Below, piece after piece: positions 34,719 to 43,453 of a stretch of DNA of 64,000 nucleotides. Source of the stretch: Pseudomonas nitroreducens TX1 (GTDB lineage Bacteria; Pseudomonadota; Gammaproteobacteria; Pseudomonadales; Pseudomonadaceae); the NCBI RefSeq assembly GCF_000313755.1, contig NZ_AMZB01000121.1, positions 227,037-291,036 on the forward strand, read 5' to 3'. How positions within the stretch are numbered: position 1 is the stretch's first letter; each line of letters begins with the position of its first letter. The notes beneath the pieces were generated by a model that worked only from the letters and a program-made list of their open reading frames with translations, made no database searches and was not told the origin of the DNA. Made by a program: the position numbers and the translations under genes.

Positions 34719-35453
34719 ATGAGTAAGGATTTGAACACTGCTGAGGAGATGACCGGCTACGTGAAGCGTTTCGACGCTGAGCGCGGATTTGGCTTCGTTG
34801 ACGGAGCCGATGGCAAGTCTTACTTCCTACACATCAGCGAGGTTCGCGGTGGTGAGATACCTGATGCTGGTCAGCAGGTGCATTTCACTCCTACCGCCAC
34901 TGAGAAGGGCCCCGCTGCTATGGCAGCGAGCCTCGGCCAGGCTCCGTCGAAGTATTACGTCGACCTCACGAACTTCATCGTCTCGTCTACCGACGTCCTT
35001 CCTGGTGGTGATATCGAGATCATCGGCGGCGTGCATTGCCCTCTCATCGGCTCGTTCATGTCCGCCGGCGATGCCGAGCGGGAGCTTGTGAACTGCGCCA
35101 AGGCGCGGGGGGCGAATGCGATCATCAACTTCCGCATCCAACGATCGAGCCAGCCCAGCCGGGACAACCCGAACTATCTGCAGACTGTCTACTCCGCATC
35201 AGGAGAACCGGTGTATGCCCAGCGAGTAGCGTTCTCCGCGGACCCGGATCTTCTCGAACGCGAGTACGCGCGAGTCAATGCCATGCTGGCTGAATTCGCT
35301 CGCCAAGAAGAACGCGACCAGACCCCGATTGTCGGCCGGGTGAGCAAGGGCACGTTGGGAGAGATCTGGGACTCCGCCGTGATTCCTTCGCTGAGACTGG
35401 GAGGGAAAGCCTTGGAGTGGGGCTGGAAACGGCTTCAATCCCGCCGCACTTAA
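34719..35453 (+). CDS. Cold-shock domain fused to a YbjQ-like domain
   Basis: About 244 residues. Residues 10-65 form a cold-shock domain (GYVKRFDAERGFGFVDGADG, with RNP1-like GFGFV and RNP2-like SYFLHIS). Residues about 80-170 resemble the YbjQ/UPF0145 family (VSSTDVLPGGDIEIIGGVHC, then ARGANAIINFRIQRSS). CSDs bind single-stranded nucleic acid; YbjQ domains are poorly characterised. ATG 34719 is preferred (GGAGATC upstream); a GTG six bases earlier is possible. A terminator follows the stop. Confidence 0.8.
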   Translation: MSKDLNTAEEMTGYVKRFDAERGFGFVDGADGKSYFLHISEVRGGEIPDAGQQVHFTPTATEKGPAAMAASLGQAPSKYYVDLTNFIVSSTDVLPGGDIEIIGGVHCPLIGSFMSAGDAERELVNCAKARGANAIINFRIQRSSQPSRDNPNYLQTVYSASGEPVYAQRVAFSADPDLLEREYARVNAMLAEFARQEERDQTPIVGRVSKGTLGEIWDSAVIPSLRLGGKALEWGWKRLQSRRT

Positions 35454-35457
35454 CCAG

Positions 35458-35483
35458 AAAGGCCGGCTAATTGCCGGCCTTTT
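35458..35483 (+). terminator. Terminator between convergent genes
   Basis: GGCCGGC-TAATT-GCCGGCC flanked by AAA and TTTT, located between convergent genes (34719-35453 plus, 35496-36149 minus). It can act bidirectionally. Confidence 0.88.
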
Positions 35484-35495
35484 CCGTTTAGGCGT

Positions 35496-36149
35496 TCACA
35501 GGATTGCGAGCTTAGCGAGTAGGACCTTGACCTCGCTGTAACCATACTCCTGCAGGAAATCATCGTACGTTGTGGGGTACCGGATGACGGCCTGGGCGTA
35601 ATACTTGAGGGGCACCGCCACATCTTTGGCATTCAGGTACTCCCGATCTATGAAGTGGTTGAGCACAAGCATGTGGTCAAAAAATGCCTCAAAGGCATCG
35701 CGGATGAATTCCTGCTGCTTGCTGAAGCCCAATCCTTTTTGCGCCACCGCAAGTGCTGGCCGGAGTTCATTCCAATGCACGACATAGGGGTTTCCAGCGT
35801 AAGTGAAGGTACGGCCTGACCAGTCCATCATTCGCATGGCTGCTCGCGCCAGGGGGTCAGAGAAGACCTCGTTGATCATGTCATGCGATGCCGCGAGCTG
35901 GCGCTGTCGGTGATCCTCCTTCCGCTGCTTGACCGACTCCTCTGCAGTTCGTAGGCCTCGAAATAGCCCAACAATCGCAATTAATGCAGCCGTAAGACCG
36001 CCCGCAAGATCGAACCATTCCTTCAGCGTGGTCGGCCCGAACGGTGGCGGTGCCTTCGCAGTTTCTTCTGCGAAGGCTTGCGCCATCGGCGCAAGCGTCA
36101 TCAGTACGTAGGTCCAGAAGACGTAGAGCCTCTTCCTTGGGGCAACCAT
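35496..36149 (-). CDS. Membrane-anchored protein of unknown function
   Basis: 217 residues from ATG 36149 (AGAGGTG upstream). An N-terminal signal-like segment (VFWTYVLMTLAPMAQAFA) and a hydrophobic stretch near 45-65 (LAGGLTAALIAIVGLFRGL) suggest a membrane anchor. A long charged helix (RTAEESVKQRKEDHRQRQLA) follows. The remainder is a cytoplasmic helical domain. It resembles single-pass proteins of the DUF4760 type in overall layout only. Divergent from the 36304 gene. Confidence 0.6.
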   Translation of the reverse strand: MVAPRKRLYVFWTYVLMTLAPMAQAFAEETAKAPPPFGPTTLKEWFDLAGGLTAALIAIVGLFRGLRTAEESVKQRKEDHRQRQLAASHDMINEVFSDPLARAAMRMMDWSGRTFTYAGNPYVVHWNELRPALAVAQKGLGFSKQQEFIRDAFEAFFDHMLVLNHFIDREYLNAKDVAVPLKYYAQAVIRYPTTYDDFLQEYGYSEVKVLLAKLAIL

Positions 36150-36303
36150 GATGAGACACCTCTGAATGGTGGTGGCACATTCACGGTAGTTGGCGAGAGA
36201 GGAGTGTGCACATTGGCGTCTGGACGTCCTCTTTGAAATCCGCCGGCGGACGTTAGACTCGCCTATCCCCAACCATCCTTTCGATTGACTTAGAGGTGCT
36301 CTG

Positions 36304-37506
36304 TTGAAGGGCGAATTCTCGAGTGATGACCTGAAGCAGCTGTTCGCGCTGCTCTCGGAGAAGCATCCCGAAGGCGGTACAGTGCCTTCACCTCGCAGTA
36401 GGTGCACAGAGGTCGAACAGAGACTCCTCGATAACGACTCGATCGAGCGGTCCGACTTCCAGGACCTGGTTACAGCCACTGATCGCCGAGCCTGGGGACA
36501 AGCCGGGCACTATGCGCCAGCGCTAGCGGCCTACTTTAGAATCAGCGAAGCGAGCCTGTGCCGGAAGCCCCAACACGTCGATGACCAGGTGTTCCTGTTT
36601 CAGGGCTTCTGTGCTGCAGACGCTGTCGCACTCCTGATCTACATGGAGAGCCTGGGCTTCCGGGTCTTCCCCGAACGATTGGTTGCCAAGCTGAAGAAGC
36701 GGCTCATCAATAAACCGGTGATGACCGAGTCCGAGTACCGGATCTGGACTTATGAGCAGTCCCGTGAGCGTCAGAAGCAGGTCATCAAGTCCAGCGCGAT
36801 TGTTCGGCCAGGCTTTCCTGAAACGAAAAGCCACAAGGATCAGGCTGGTAACCGGGTGACCCTGGCTCTACAGGGTGAAGAAGCGCTGTACCTTGAGGTG
36901 CGTGGTGCCCGGCATCGCGAGGTAAAGAACGACTTCAAGGTCTGCGAATACTGTGGGTTCGGATATCTCGCCAGCAGCCGGAGTGACCGGGTTGCCCATC
37001 GTAGTATCCACCGGGCCACTGAGCGGGTACTTGATCCGCCCCCCAACAGACTGTTCGCCGGCAAACTCACAGCCGGGTTCGCAGGCGAGGAAGTCGGCCC
37101 CCAGCAACCGCAGTGGATGCATCGGGAGGTATTCAGGCGCGCAGCCCGTTTTCGGGAGGACTTCGGTTACGACTTCATTCAGTGGCCGGGGAATGGAACT
37201 GCGAAGGCCTCTGTCGACTGGCGTGGTTACCTCATCCCGGCGGGGCAGAACGGCACCATTGCTGGTGCCTGTGCCTTCAGTCGGCGACCTGAGGCCGATC
37301 AGTACGGCAGCGAATGGGCACTGGCTTGGATCTGGCTGGCGCCTTCCTACCGCCGGCAGGGCCTTGTGCGCGCTCGATGGCCCAAATTCCTGGAGCTGTT
37401 CGGTGATTTTTGGATTGAACGCCCGTTGTCTTCCGAGATGGAAGCGTTCGTCAGGGTGCATGGCAGCGAGCTACAGAAGCGCTGGTTGAAGGAAAACGGT
37501 GCGTGA
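36304..37506 (+). CDS. Eco1/ESCO-like C2H2 zinc-finger acetyltransferase
   Basis: 400 residues from TTG 36304 (GAGGTG upstream). The N-terminal 190 residues are of unknown fold. Residues 214-236 form a zinc finger CEYCGFGY...D...H...H (C214, C217, H232, H236), the pattern of Eco1/ESCO cohesin acetyltransferases. A GNAT-type domain follows, with GTIAGACAFS near 317-326 and AWIWLAPSYRRQGLVRARW near 341-359. Eco1 proteins are known mainly from eukaryotes, so this combination in a plasmid is unusual. Substrate unknown. The next gene starts 32 bases downstream and is likely cotranscribed. Confidence 0.65.
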   Translation: MKGEFSSDDLKQLFALLSEKHPEGGTVPSPRSRCTEVEQRLLDNDSIERSDFQDLVTATDRRAWGQAGHYAPALAAYFRISEASLCRKPQHVDDQVFLFQGFCAADAVALLIYMESLGFRVFPERLVAKLKKRLINKPVMTESEYRIWTYEQSRERQKQVIKSSAIVRPGFPETKSHKDQAGNRVTLALQGEEALYLEVRGARHREVKNDFKVCEYCGFGYLASSRSDRVAHRSIHRATERVLDPPPNRLFAGKLTAGFAGEEVGPQQPQWMHREVFRRAARFREDFGYDFIQWPGNGTAKASVDWRGYLIPAGQNGTIAGACAFSRRPEADQYGSEWALAWIWLAPSYRRQGLVRARWPKFLELFGDFWIERPLSSEMEAFVRVHGSELQKRWLKENGA

Positions 37507-37537
37507 GCCTATCGCTCGCACCTCGAGGAGTTTGTTC

Positions 37538-38614
37538 GTGACCACCATCAAAGCAGTGGATCGTCGTGATCCGATGGTCTTCCCGGCCGAGGACTATGCG
37601 CTCGCCTGGGTAGCGTGCCTTGCCGGCTATTTGCCTGGCCTGAAATACCGTAGCCGGGAAGCTCTTCTCCGGCTCTCCGGTTGGCCTCATTGGAACGACA
37701 TGGTTGCGGCTTGTAATCCGGCCAAGCACTGTGTCACCGAGGATATCGGGAGGAACCCGGCCCAAAGGCTAGCAAGCCTCGCTGAGCACCGCGCCATCCT
37801 CATCCATGAGTTCGGTGTGAAGCCAGCTTTCGCCAACACGTTCTTGTGGGCGAACCCCCTGGGGTCGTATGACCTGGTTCCGCTGCGGGCTGCAGCTGAA
37901 GGCGCGCTGTACCGTGAGGGAGAGCGGCCGTCCGACAAGCTGAGTGAGATTCTTCAGCGGCTAGATTCAGAGAACCTGGCGCTGATCCCGGGGACTGAGG
38001 ACAACATCATCCGGGCGTTCACCTACACCTGCGACCGGGTCTACTTGGCCATGTTCGAACACCTGGGTTGGGCACTGAAACTGGACGACGGGAGCGATTT
38101 CGGCATCCCTCCGGGCCTGCCTATCTCACGCCTAGGGGATATTCAGGACCCGGAGCTAGGCGCCGTTCCCGTCTTCCTCACTGGAATGACGCCTGATCCG
38201 TACCTGCCGTCAGACGAAACAACGAATGCTATCTACAACTGGATCACTTCGCCCACGGGCGGCAAGCAGACCACCGCTGTGGTTCTGTTCCGGCAACCTC
38301 AACTCCAGGTGATCGACAAGATCGAGACCTCGATCTTCGGCAGCTTCATTGAAGGCCATAGCGCGTTTCATCTCACTTTAGCCGCTACATCCAAGTCGCT
38401 TGGGAGTGTGGTGGGTGACGTAGTGCCGGGCGAGAGCCTGCCGGTGCCTGAGCACCAAGATCGTGGGTTCGAGTTGGCTATGCGCTTTGTACGGGCAATG
38501 GAGCGCTATTGTGATTTCCCTGAACTGCACATGGACGGCATCGCTCAGCCGGTGGTGCTGGCCGGTGGTACCGGCTGGGGTTGCCTGAAGCTTCCGGTGC
38601 GAGCTATCGACTGA
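37538..38614 (+). CDS. Unknown protein coupled to the acetyltransferase gene
   Basis: About 358 residues from GTG 37538, preceded by GAGGAG. It is soluble with no recognised motif. Several segments are rich in aromatic residues (DYALAWVACLAGYLPGLKY, NWITSPTGGKQTTAVVLF). It lies 31 bases after the Eco1-like gene and ends 15 bases before a convergent gene. It may be a partner of, or substrate for, the acetyltransferase; this is a positional inference. Confidence 0.6.
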   Translation: MTTIKAVDRRDPMVFPAEDYALAWVACLAGYLPGLKYRSREALLRLSGWPHWNDMVAACNPAKHCVTEDIGRNPAQRLASLAEHRAILIHEFGVKPAFANTFLWANPLGSYDLVPLRAAAEGALYREGERPSDKLSEILQRLDSENLALIPGTEDNIIRAFTYTCDRVYLAMFEHLGWALKLDDGSDFGIPPGLPISRLGDIQDPELGAVPVFLTGMTPDPYLPSDETTNAIYNWITSPTGGKQTTAVVLFRQPQLQVIDKIETSIFGSFIEGHSAFHLTLAATSKSLGSVVGDVVPGESLPVPEHQDRGFELAMRFVRAMERYCDFPELHMDGIAQPVVLAGGTGWGCLKLPVRAID

Positions 38615-38629
38615 GGAGCCAGGAAGCGG

Positions 38630-39382
38630 CTACCGACTTTTCCTATTCCGCCAGTGCCCAGCAGGGCTGAAACAAGCCAGCGCCTCGTCATTGAGGATCA
38701 GCACCAGGTCATAGACAGTGAAGGCACCGACCAGCTGCAGTTCCAACTGCAGTTGGTCATCAGCCTGGGCTTGAGATATTGGCTGTTCACCCCAGTTGTC
38801 ATAGACCAGCAGCCAGTTCCGATCGTAGGTGCTGAATCCTGCCTTCAGAATGCTCTCCATCTTTTGGCCAACAAAATGAGCCATCGCCTTAGCCCAAGCG
38901 ACGGCGCCATCGCCGGCGAAGCCATCTCCTCCCTGAAGATGGCGAAGGCTTTCATCCTTTTCTAGCCGAATCTCCTCCTCGAGGATCTGCTTTAACTGCT
39001 TGGCGGGCAGTTGAGGGGAGCCGGGAATCTCCTTCCTTGCCCAGGCAATAGAAGGCGCCTCCGGGGTCCTTGCACGAAGCACTTCAAGGCTGGCGGCCGT
39101 CGGCGACACTGCCTCGACGATCTCCACGCCGATCGTTTCTACCGGGGTCTCGATCACGATGTCGGGCCGATCGCTGTGAATGATCTCGGCGGGGAAGGCC
39201 AGAGGAAGGTCGCGGCCGCACTTCAACGCCCCCAAGATGCAGTGGATTTCCGTATGGTCGTGGTTTCGCTGCTCGTGCCTCAGCGGAACCGTCGTGTCTA
39301 TCGAGTTGAGGGCTAAAACGCGATCGGCCAACTCGGAAGGGAGTGTGACGAGGAGATAGGGCTTTGGCCGTAACGAGGGCAT
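38630..39382 (-). CDS. Unknown protein, possible PD-(D/E)XK-like fold
   Basis: 250 residues; AGGTGGACC precedes ATG 39382. The region RPDIVIETPVETIGVEIVEA, about residue 73-90, shows an Asp followed by an acidic beta-strand pair as in restriction-endonuclease-like folds, but a downstream conserved Lys is not clearly placed. The C-terminal part contains a glutamine-rich helix (SQAQADDQLQLELQLV) and a beta strand (VYDLVLILND). Nuclease activity would be a guess. Confidence 0.5.
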   Translation of the reverse strand: MPSLRPKPYLLVTLPSELADRVLALNSIDTTVPLRHEQRNHDHTEIHCILGALKCGRDLPLAFPAEIIHSDRPDIVIETPVETIGVEIVEAVSPTAASLEVLRARTPEAPSIAWARKEIPGSPQLPAKQLKQILEEEIRLEKDESLRHLQGGDGFAGDGAVAWAKAMAHFVGQKMESILKAGFSTYDRNWLLVYDNWGEQPISQAQADDQLQLELQLVGAFTVYDLVLILNDEALACFSPAGHWRNRKSR

Positions 39383-39427
39383 GCTGGTCCACCTAGAGCT
39401 CAGCTTGGACCCATTATTACCCGTGAA

Positions 39428-39892
39428 TCAGTGCGCCGGCAGGGGCTGGCGCGCCAGCGGGAAAGTTTGCTCCACCAGGAGAATGTCCCCGAACGGACGG
39501 ATCGACTCCCAAAGCGTGCAAATGGTGTCCTCGGGCATCTGCTGGAAACCGGGCCACTCGCGGTGCGGGTCGAAGACACCAATCTCGAACTCTGGGTGCT
39601 TGAAAGCTACTGCCCAATGCCAGGCGTCCGCCCCGCTGGGGGACTTGTGGCGTACCTTCAGAACACAGAGACCGGTGAAATCTGACCAGCCTTTCCAACG
39701 GCGAGTTGCTGTGATCAGGCCCGCGGTGGCCAGTGCCATCCTCATCTCCCCAGAACTGGTGGAGAAGGGCACGCGACAACCGCGGCGTACTCCAAGTCCT
39801 TGGGAAATGAAGTGCTCGCGGGCTTGGGCGTATGTCTTTCCCCAAACCATCGCCAGGCATGCAATGCCACAACCGAAGCGGTCGGTCTGCAT
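39428..39892 (-). CDS. C39-like cysteine peptidase domain protein
   Basis: About 154 residues from MQTDRFGCGIACLAMVWGKT. The beginning matches C39-type bacteriocin-processing peptidases: QTDRFGCGIACLAMV (catalytic Cys, oxyanion Gln) with a later AWHWAVAF and VFDPHRE giving the His and Asp. No ABC transporter is fused or adjacent, so this is a stand-alone peptidase that may process a small peptide or modify a host protein. A longer start at 39958 is possible; neither has a strong ribosome site. Confidence 0.65.
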   Translation of the reverse strand: MQTDRFGCGIACLAMVWGKTYAQAREHFISQGLGVRRGCRVPFSTSSGEMRMALATAGLITATRRWKGWSDFTGLCVLKVRHKSPSGADAWHWAVAFKHPEFEIGVFDPHREWPGFQQMPEDTICTLWESIRPFGDILLVEQTFPLARQPLPAH

Positions 39893-40091
39893 GATCTTCT
39901 GTACACCACAGCGGGTCTGCCAGTGTTCATCAGCAGGTTCCTGCAGGTCCCTTTCCATCGGTTCTGCTCGATGCCAATACTGGCCACGATGGTACGGGGA
40001 GAGCAGCGCGATGCTGGCTCAAAGCGAGACGTTAGTTTCCACCAATCCGCGAAGGGCACGAGAGTAAACGATGAGACGGTTACTCTGGCGA

Positions 40092-40631
40092 TTACTGCTG
40101 GCGCTGTTTGGGCGTGTCTACTTGAAGCACCAGGCACTGGTCTGCCCCAACGAAATAGTTGCCTTGTTTACCGGTCACCCTGCACTGCAGCAGAGCCTCC
40201 TGCCCCTTCCGGATCTGCGCAGCTGTGTCAGTAGGAGGTACAAGTACGGGGTTTCCGTCTTTACCCTCAGCAAACTGAGCCTCAAACAAGCTGGCAAGAA
40301 CCTCTTGGGGGGTGTACAGCTCCTTCCGCAGCCCGTTGAGATGGACTACAGGCTGTTGCGAGCGGCGGTCCTTGCTCAGGTTCGTGACAATCCCAGCAAC
40401 CACGATGTACTTGCCCTTGAACTCCTTGTCGGCCGCGAACTCATTGCTTCCGTATGCTGAATATAGATTGATGGCTTCAACGACAGGTGGGTTCCGCATA
40501 GCCTTGAGAGTCTCAAGACGGGCCCTGACTGCAGGATCGACATTGCCGAACGTGTCAGTAATTTCGTCGGCAACGGTGGCGCCGGAGGCAAGCAGCGAAG
40601 TCAGGAGCAGCGACAGGGCGAAGCGGTTCAT
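40092..40631 (-). CDS. Periplasmic OB-fold (tRNA_anti-like) protein
   Basis: 179 residues from MNRFALSLLLTSLLASGATVA (AAAGGG upstream of ATG 40631), with a Sec signal peptide. After a linker, a beta-barrel segment KGKYIVVAGIVTNLSKD ... ALLQCRVTGKQGNYFVGADQ resembles the tRNA_anti-like OB fold of small secreted proteins. Likely a periplasmic binding protein. Upstream 270 bases contain no clear gene. Confidence 0.6.
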   Translation of the reverse strand: MNRFALSLLLTSLLASGATVADEITDTFGNVDPAVRARLETLKAMRNPPVVEAINLYSAYGSNEFAADKEFKGKYIVVAGIVTNLSKDRRSQQPVVHLNGLRKELYTPQEVLASLFEAQFAEGKDGNPVLVPPTDTAAQIRKGQEALLQCRVTGKQGNYFVGADQCLVLQVDTPKQRQQ

Positions 40632-40903
40632 GCGAAATCCCTTTGCAGGTTGGTGCTGGGTCGCCACCGGGGGAAGGCGACCATGTTGGGCAGCGACTGT
40701 AACCACAGCGGCCATTTTTCGGAATAGCTGTGACCGATCAATCCCGAGCCACCTGGGATGTCTTCCATGAATCTGGCATTGGAGCTGCTGGTGTATGCGT
40801 CTCAACAGGTTCGGCGCTACTGTCTGTGTTTGACGCGATACCCCAAACAGCCTTGGCACCTGGTCGAGGCGCTTATGGATCTGAATAGGAGAAGGGGCAC
40901 CAC

Positions 40904-41182
40904 ATGGTTACTCACTTCAGCGTGGCCACCGGCGAAGTGGCTTGCGGCCGGAACAACCACTACGTCTCGGGAACGCGGGACAAGCTGCGTGTGAGCTGCA
41001 GGAACTGCCGGAGCACCGAAGTATTCAAAACCCACTCTGACGCCCAGGCTGATTCTGGGGGGGGCACGTCGGGGGCTACATACAAGTGGCGTCATGCGTG
41101 GGCAGTGGCCGTCCAGACCCGCCGGCCTCATGATCGCCTGCCTCGTGGTATCAAGCCGGTGGTTCTCCCGGTTCTTCAGTAA
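40904..41182 (+). CDS. Small protein with CxxC, low support
   Basis: 92 residues from MVTHFSVATGEVACG; AGGAGAAGGGG lies 6-8 bases before the start. The first 45 residues (CGRNNHYVSGTRDKLRVSCR, CRNCR) look like a small zinc-ribbon protein; the C-terminal half is basic and of unlikely composition, so a frameshift or an earlier end is possible. Reported because of the ribosome site; may not be real in full length. Confidence 0.4.
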   Translation: MVTHFSVATGEVACGRNNHYVSGTRDKLRVSCRNCRSTEVFKTHSDAQADSGGGTSGATYKWRHAWAVAVQTRRPHDRLPRGIKPVVLPVLQ

Positions 41183-41230
41183 GGCGTTCATCGCTGGCAG
41201 GCTATTGGCGAATCGTCCCACCCGGGACGG

Positions 41231-41491
41231 CTATGGCCCCGTGGCCGGAGAGGGATAGATCTCCCGCGACCGAGTCGGGACTTTATCGCAATGCAGTTCT
41301 GTGATGCATCCGGCGCGGTTGATCACCTCACGAACCTGGTCTTCAGTGGCAGGCTGATCGTCGTCCAGCCACCAGTCAGGTCCATCCTTGCTGATCCAGG
41401 TGTCTCCGGCGCTCCACGTGATTGGTCCGAGAGACCCAGCGGCCCTGCAGAAGACATAGTCAGCGTGGAGCAGTTCCAGCGGATCATTCAT
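41231..41491 (-). CDS. Small unknown protein
   Basis: 86 residues from MNDPLELLHADY; AAGGAG lies about 10 bases upstream of ATG 41491. Aromatic-rich (WSAGDTWISKDGPDWWLDDD) with two cysteines; acidic. No signal peptide. It is divergent from the P-loop ATPase gene at 41679. Family unknown. Confidence 0.5.
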   Translation of the reverse strand: MNDPLELLHADYVFCRAAGSLGPITWSAGDTWISKDGPDWWLDDDQPATEDQVREVINRAGCITELHCDKVPTRSREIYPSPATGP

Positions 41492-41678
41492 GAGCGCTCG
41501 CTCCTTGAACCGACGCTGAGATTCGGTAATCTGCACCTGAGCGCTGGCCAGCGCTCGCACGCCCACCCTGGGCGAAGGCCGGTTTAGGCCATGGCTTAAA
41601 GGATTTCATGCGGAAGCATTGCCCTCCCGGCAGTGTGTCTAGTGGGCGTGGCACAAGATTGCCGTCAAGGAGCATGCT

Positions 41679-42599
41679 TTGACTACTTCCAATCGCTTCC
41701 CCTCCGGCGCCTCCACCGAACAGGTCAAGAAGGACGCCAAGAAACTCGCCAAGGCCAACTCGATACCACTCCATGAAGCGCTCGATCGGGCTGCTGCGGA
41801 ACATGGGGCACCGGTGCCGTGGAATCGAGTTCAGGAGTACCTGGCAAGCCAGGACAATGAAGAATTGCTGGCGCGATTCCCCCTCCCTCTGTCCGCCGGC
41901 GGTGATTTTCTCGTGTCGATAACCGTGCAGCGCCCGCTGATCTCGGTGACCGGTGTTGTAGCAGTCGGGAAGTCGATCAGTGCAATGCTCATTGCCGAGC
42001 AGTTCCTGGCGCAAACCCGCGGCCGGGTTCATCTCGTGTCGGCTTACGATCTCCCGGCTGACAACGGCCAGGTCGCATCCGAATCATCGTGGGGGCATGT
42101 CTGGAACAGGCTCAAGTCCGAATATGGGAATCGTTGCCTCCAAGTATCGAGTATCAGGCGCCCAGGTGAACATCTCCCGGCAGAGGCACTCGATCTGACA
42201 TCGACTCGCCCTGACCGGGGGGATCTGGTGATCGTCGATGAGCGTAACTACGGGGCACGTGGGCAGAGCTTCGAGGAGATCGCTTCGGTGGCTCGGATGT
42301 GGCGAGTCGGAGTCGTTCTCTGCAAGATTGGTGGTCCTTGGATTGGCGAGATCACCCGTGAGCCTGCCGATGGGGGACCCTTCACCGTTCACGTCGAGTG
42401 CTTCCGCGCGCCGCGCACCGAAGAGACGACTCTGCTGGTCACCGAGGTCCTGACCAGAAAGCAGAGTAGCTGTCGGGTAGTGCCTGGGGCTGATTTAGGC
42501 TCGCCCGCCAGGCGATTCCGATTCGACCGGAGCACGCTGCAGAAGATTGAGGCTTTGCCTGTCACCCGGTCTCAGACCAACACCAGGAGTACCCATTGA
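41679..42599 (+). CDS. P-loop ATPase with an N-terminal helical domain
   Basis: 306 residues from TTG 41679, preceded by AAGGAG. The N-terminal 45 residues (VKKDAKKLAKANSIPLHEAL) resemble helical domains often found in plasmid and phage 'glyoxalase-like' regulators. A P-loop (GVVAVGKSI, residues 92-100) and a Walker B strand (LVIVDERN near 187) indicate ATP or GTP binding. It overlaps the repressor gene's possible start and is 24 bases from the chosen start, so they are coupled. The role is unknown. Confidence 0.65.
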   Translation: MTTSNRFPSGASTEQVKKDAKKLAKANSIPLHEALDRAAAEHGAPVPWNRVQEYLASQDNEELLARFPLPLSAGGDFLVSITVQRPLISVTGVVAVGKSISAMLIAEQFLAQTRGRVHLVSAYDLPADNGQVASESSWGHVWNRLKSEYGNRCLQVSSIRRPGEHLPAEALDLTSTRPDRGDLVIVDERNYGARGQSFEEIASVARMWRVGVVLCKIGGPWIGEITREPADGGPFTVHVECFRAPRTEETTLLVTEVLTRKQSSCRVVPGADLGSPARRFRFDRSTLQKIEALPVTRSQTNTRSTH

Positions 42600-42622
42600 A
42601 AAACCCTAAGGATGAAAGCCAC

Positions 42623-43264
42623 ATGGCTCGCGACATGGCTTCTGCGTCGAATCAGGGGATCGAGGCCTTCGGTGCGCGCCTCAAGCTGGCCATGAACGGG
42701 GTATCGCCGCGAGCCTTTGCTCAGCAATGCGAGATGTCTGAGGGCGCACTGTGGAGCTACCTCCGCGGTAGCACCTTCCCAACTTTGGATCGCCTCGATC
42801 GTCTGGCCAAGGCCTGCGGACGCTCCCCTGCCTGGCTCGCCTTTGGTGCGGACGCCCCGGTAGGCCATGCCGAGAGCGATCTTGCCTTTGTCCCGATCTA
42901 CGAGAGCACTTGTGCTGGAGGTCATGGGTCATGGCGCGCACGTGCCAAGCAGATAGGGGCTCTTCCTCTGCTGACGTCGGAGCTGAAACGGAAAGGGGTC
43001 GCAGCCACCGACCTGTCTGTTGTGTCGTTGCCGGTGGAAACGGTGGTTTTCAACCATTCCCTCGCGGCACTCCAAGGGGACGGGCGCTACGTTCTGGACT
43101 TCGATGGCCAACTCTGCACCCGACGTCTGCAGCGTCAGTTTGACGGCTCCGTGCTCATCCTGGGGGAGGAGCATGGATTCAAAGACATGCTGGTCCCCCG
43201 GCACCATGTTGACCAGATCGCAGTCGCCGGCCCATGCATTTGGGCTGACACCTGGCTGGTCTAG
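42623..43264 (+). CDS. CI/LexA-like repressor with degenerate S24 peptidase domain
   Basis: About 213 residues from MARDMASASNQGIE (AAGGATG upstream; a TTG at 42596 overlaps the previous stop). An HTH_XRE-type N-terminus (RAFAQQCEMSEGALWSYLRG) is followed by a C-terminal S24-like fold (DGRYVLDFDGQLCTRRLQRQ, then AVAGPCIWADTWLV). The GDSM serine motif is not recognised (PVETVVFNHSL), and the catalytic lysine position is arginine (TRRL). So it is probably a non-cleavable or differently activated repressor. It may control the ATPase gene and itself. Confidence 0.7.
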   Translation: MARDMASASNQGIEAFGARLKLAMNGVSPRAFAQQCEMSEGALWSYLRGSTFPTLDRLDRLAKACGRSPAWLAFGADAPVGHAESDLAFVPIYESTCAGGHGSWRARAKQIGALPLLTSELKRKGVAATDLSVVSLPVETVVFNHSLAALQGDGRYVLDFDGQLCTRRLQRQFDGSVLILGEEHGFKDMLVPRHHVDQIAVAGPCIWADTWLV

Positions 43265-43453
43265 TGATCCGTACTGGCGTGTTTCCAGGAGAAAACCCAA
43301 CACTGGTTCAACGCGGTGTGTCGGATTGCATCCGGGCCCGCAGCCAGTGGAGTTAGGTGGTCAAGGCCGATGGTGGTTTGGCCTGGGAAGCTAGCTTCTG
43401 TATCACCCCGGGAGCCGGGGTTCGATTCCAGTATTCAGCAATGGAGCCTGTTG

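Noticed and set aside
43386..43440. tRNA-like sequence with GGTTCGATTCC and adjacent hairpins (GAAGCTAGCTTC; ACCCCGG-GAG-CCGGGGT)
   Set aside because: No acceptor stem matching the 3' end was found upstream, and the T-stem has several mismatches in either register. It may be a decayed tRNA but is not callable.
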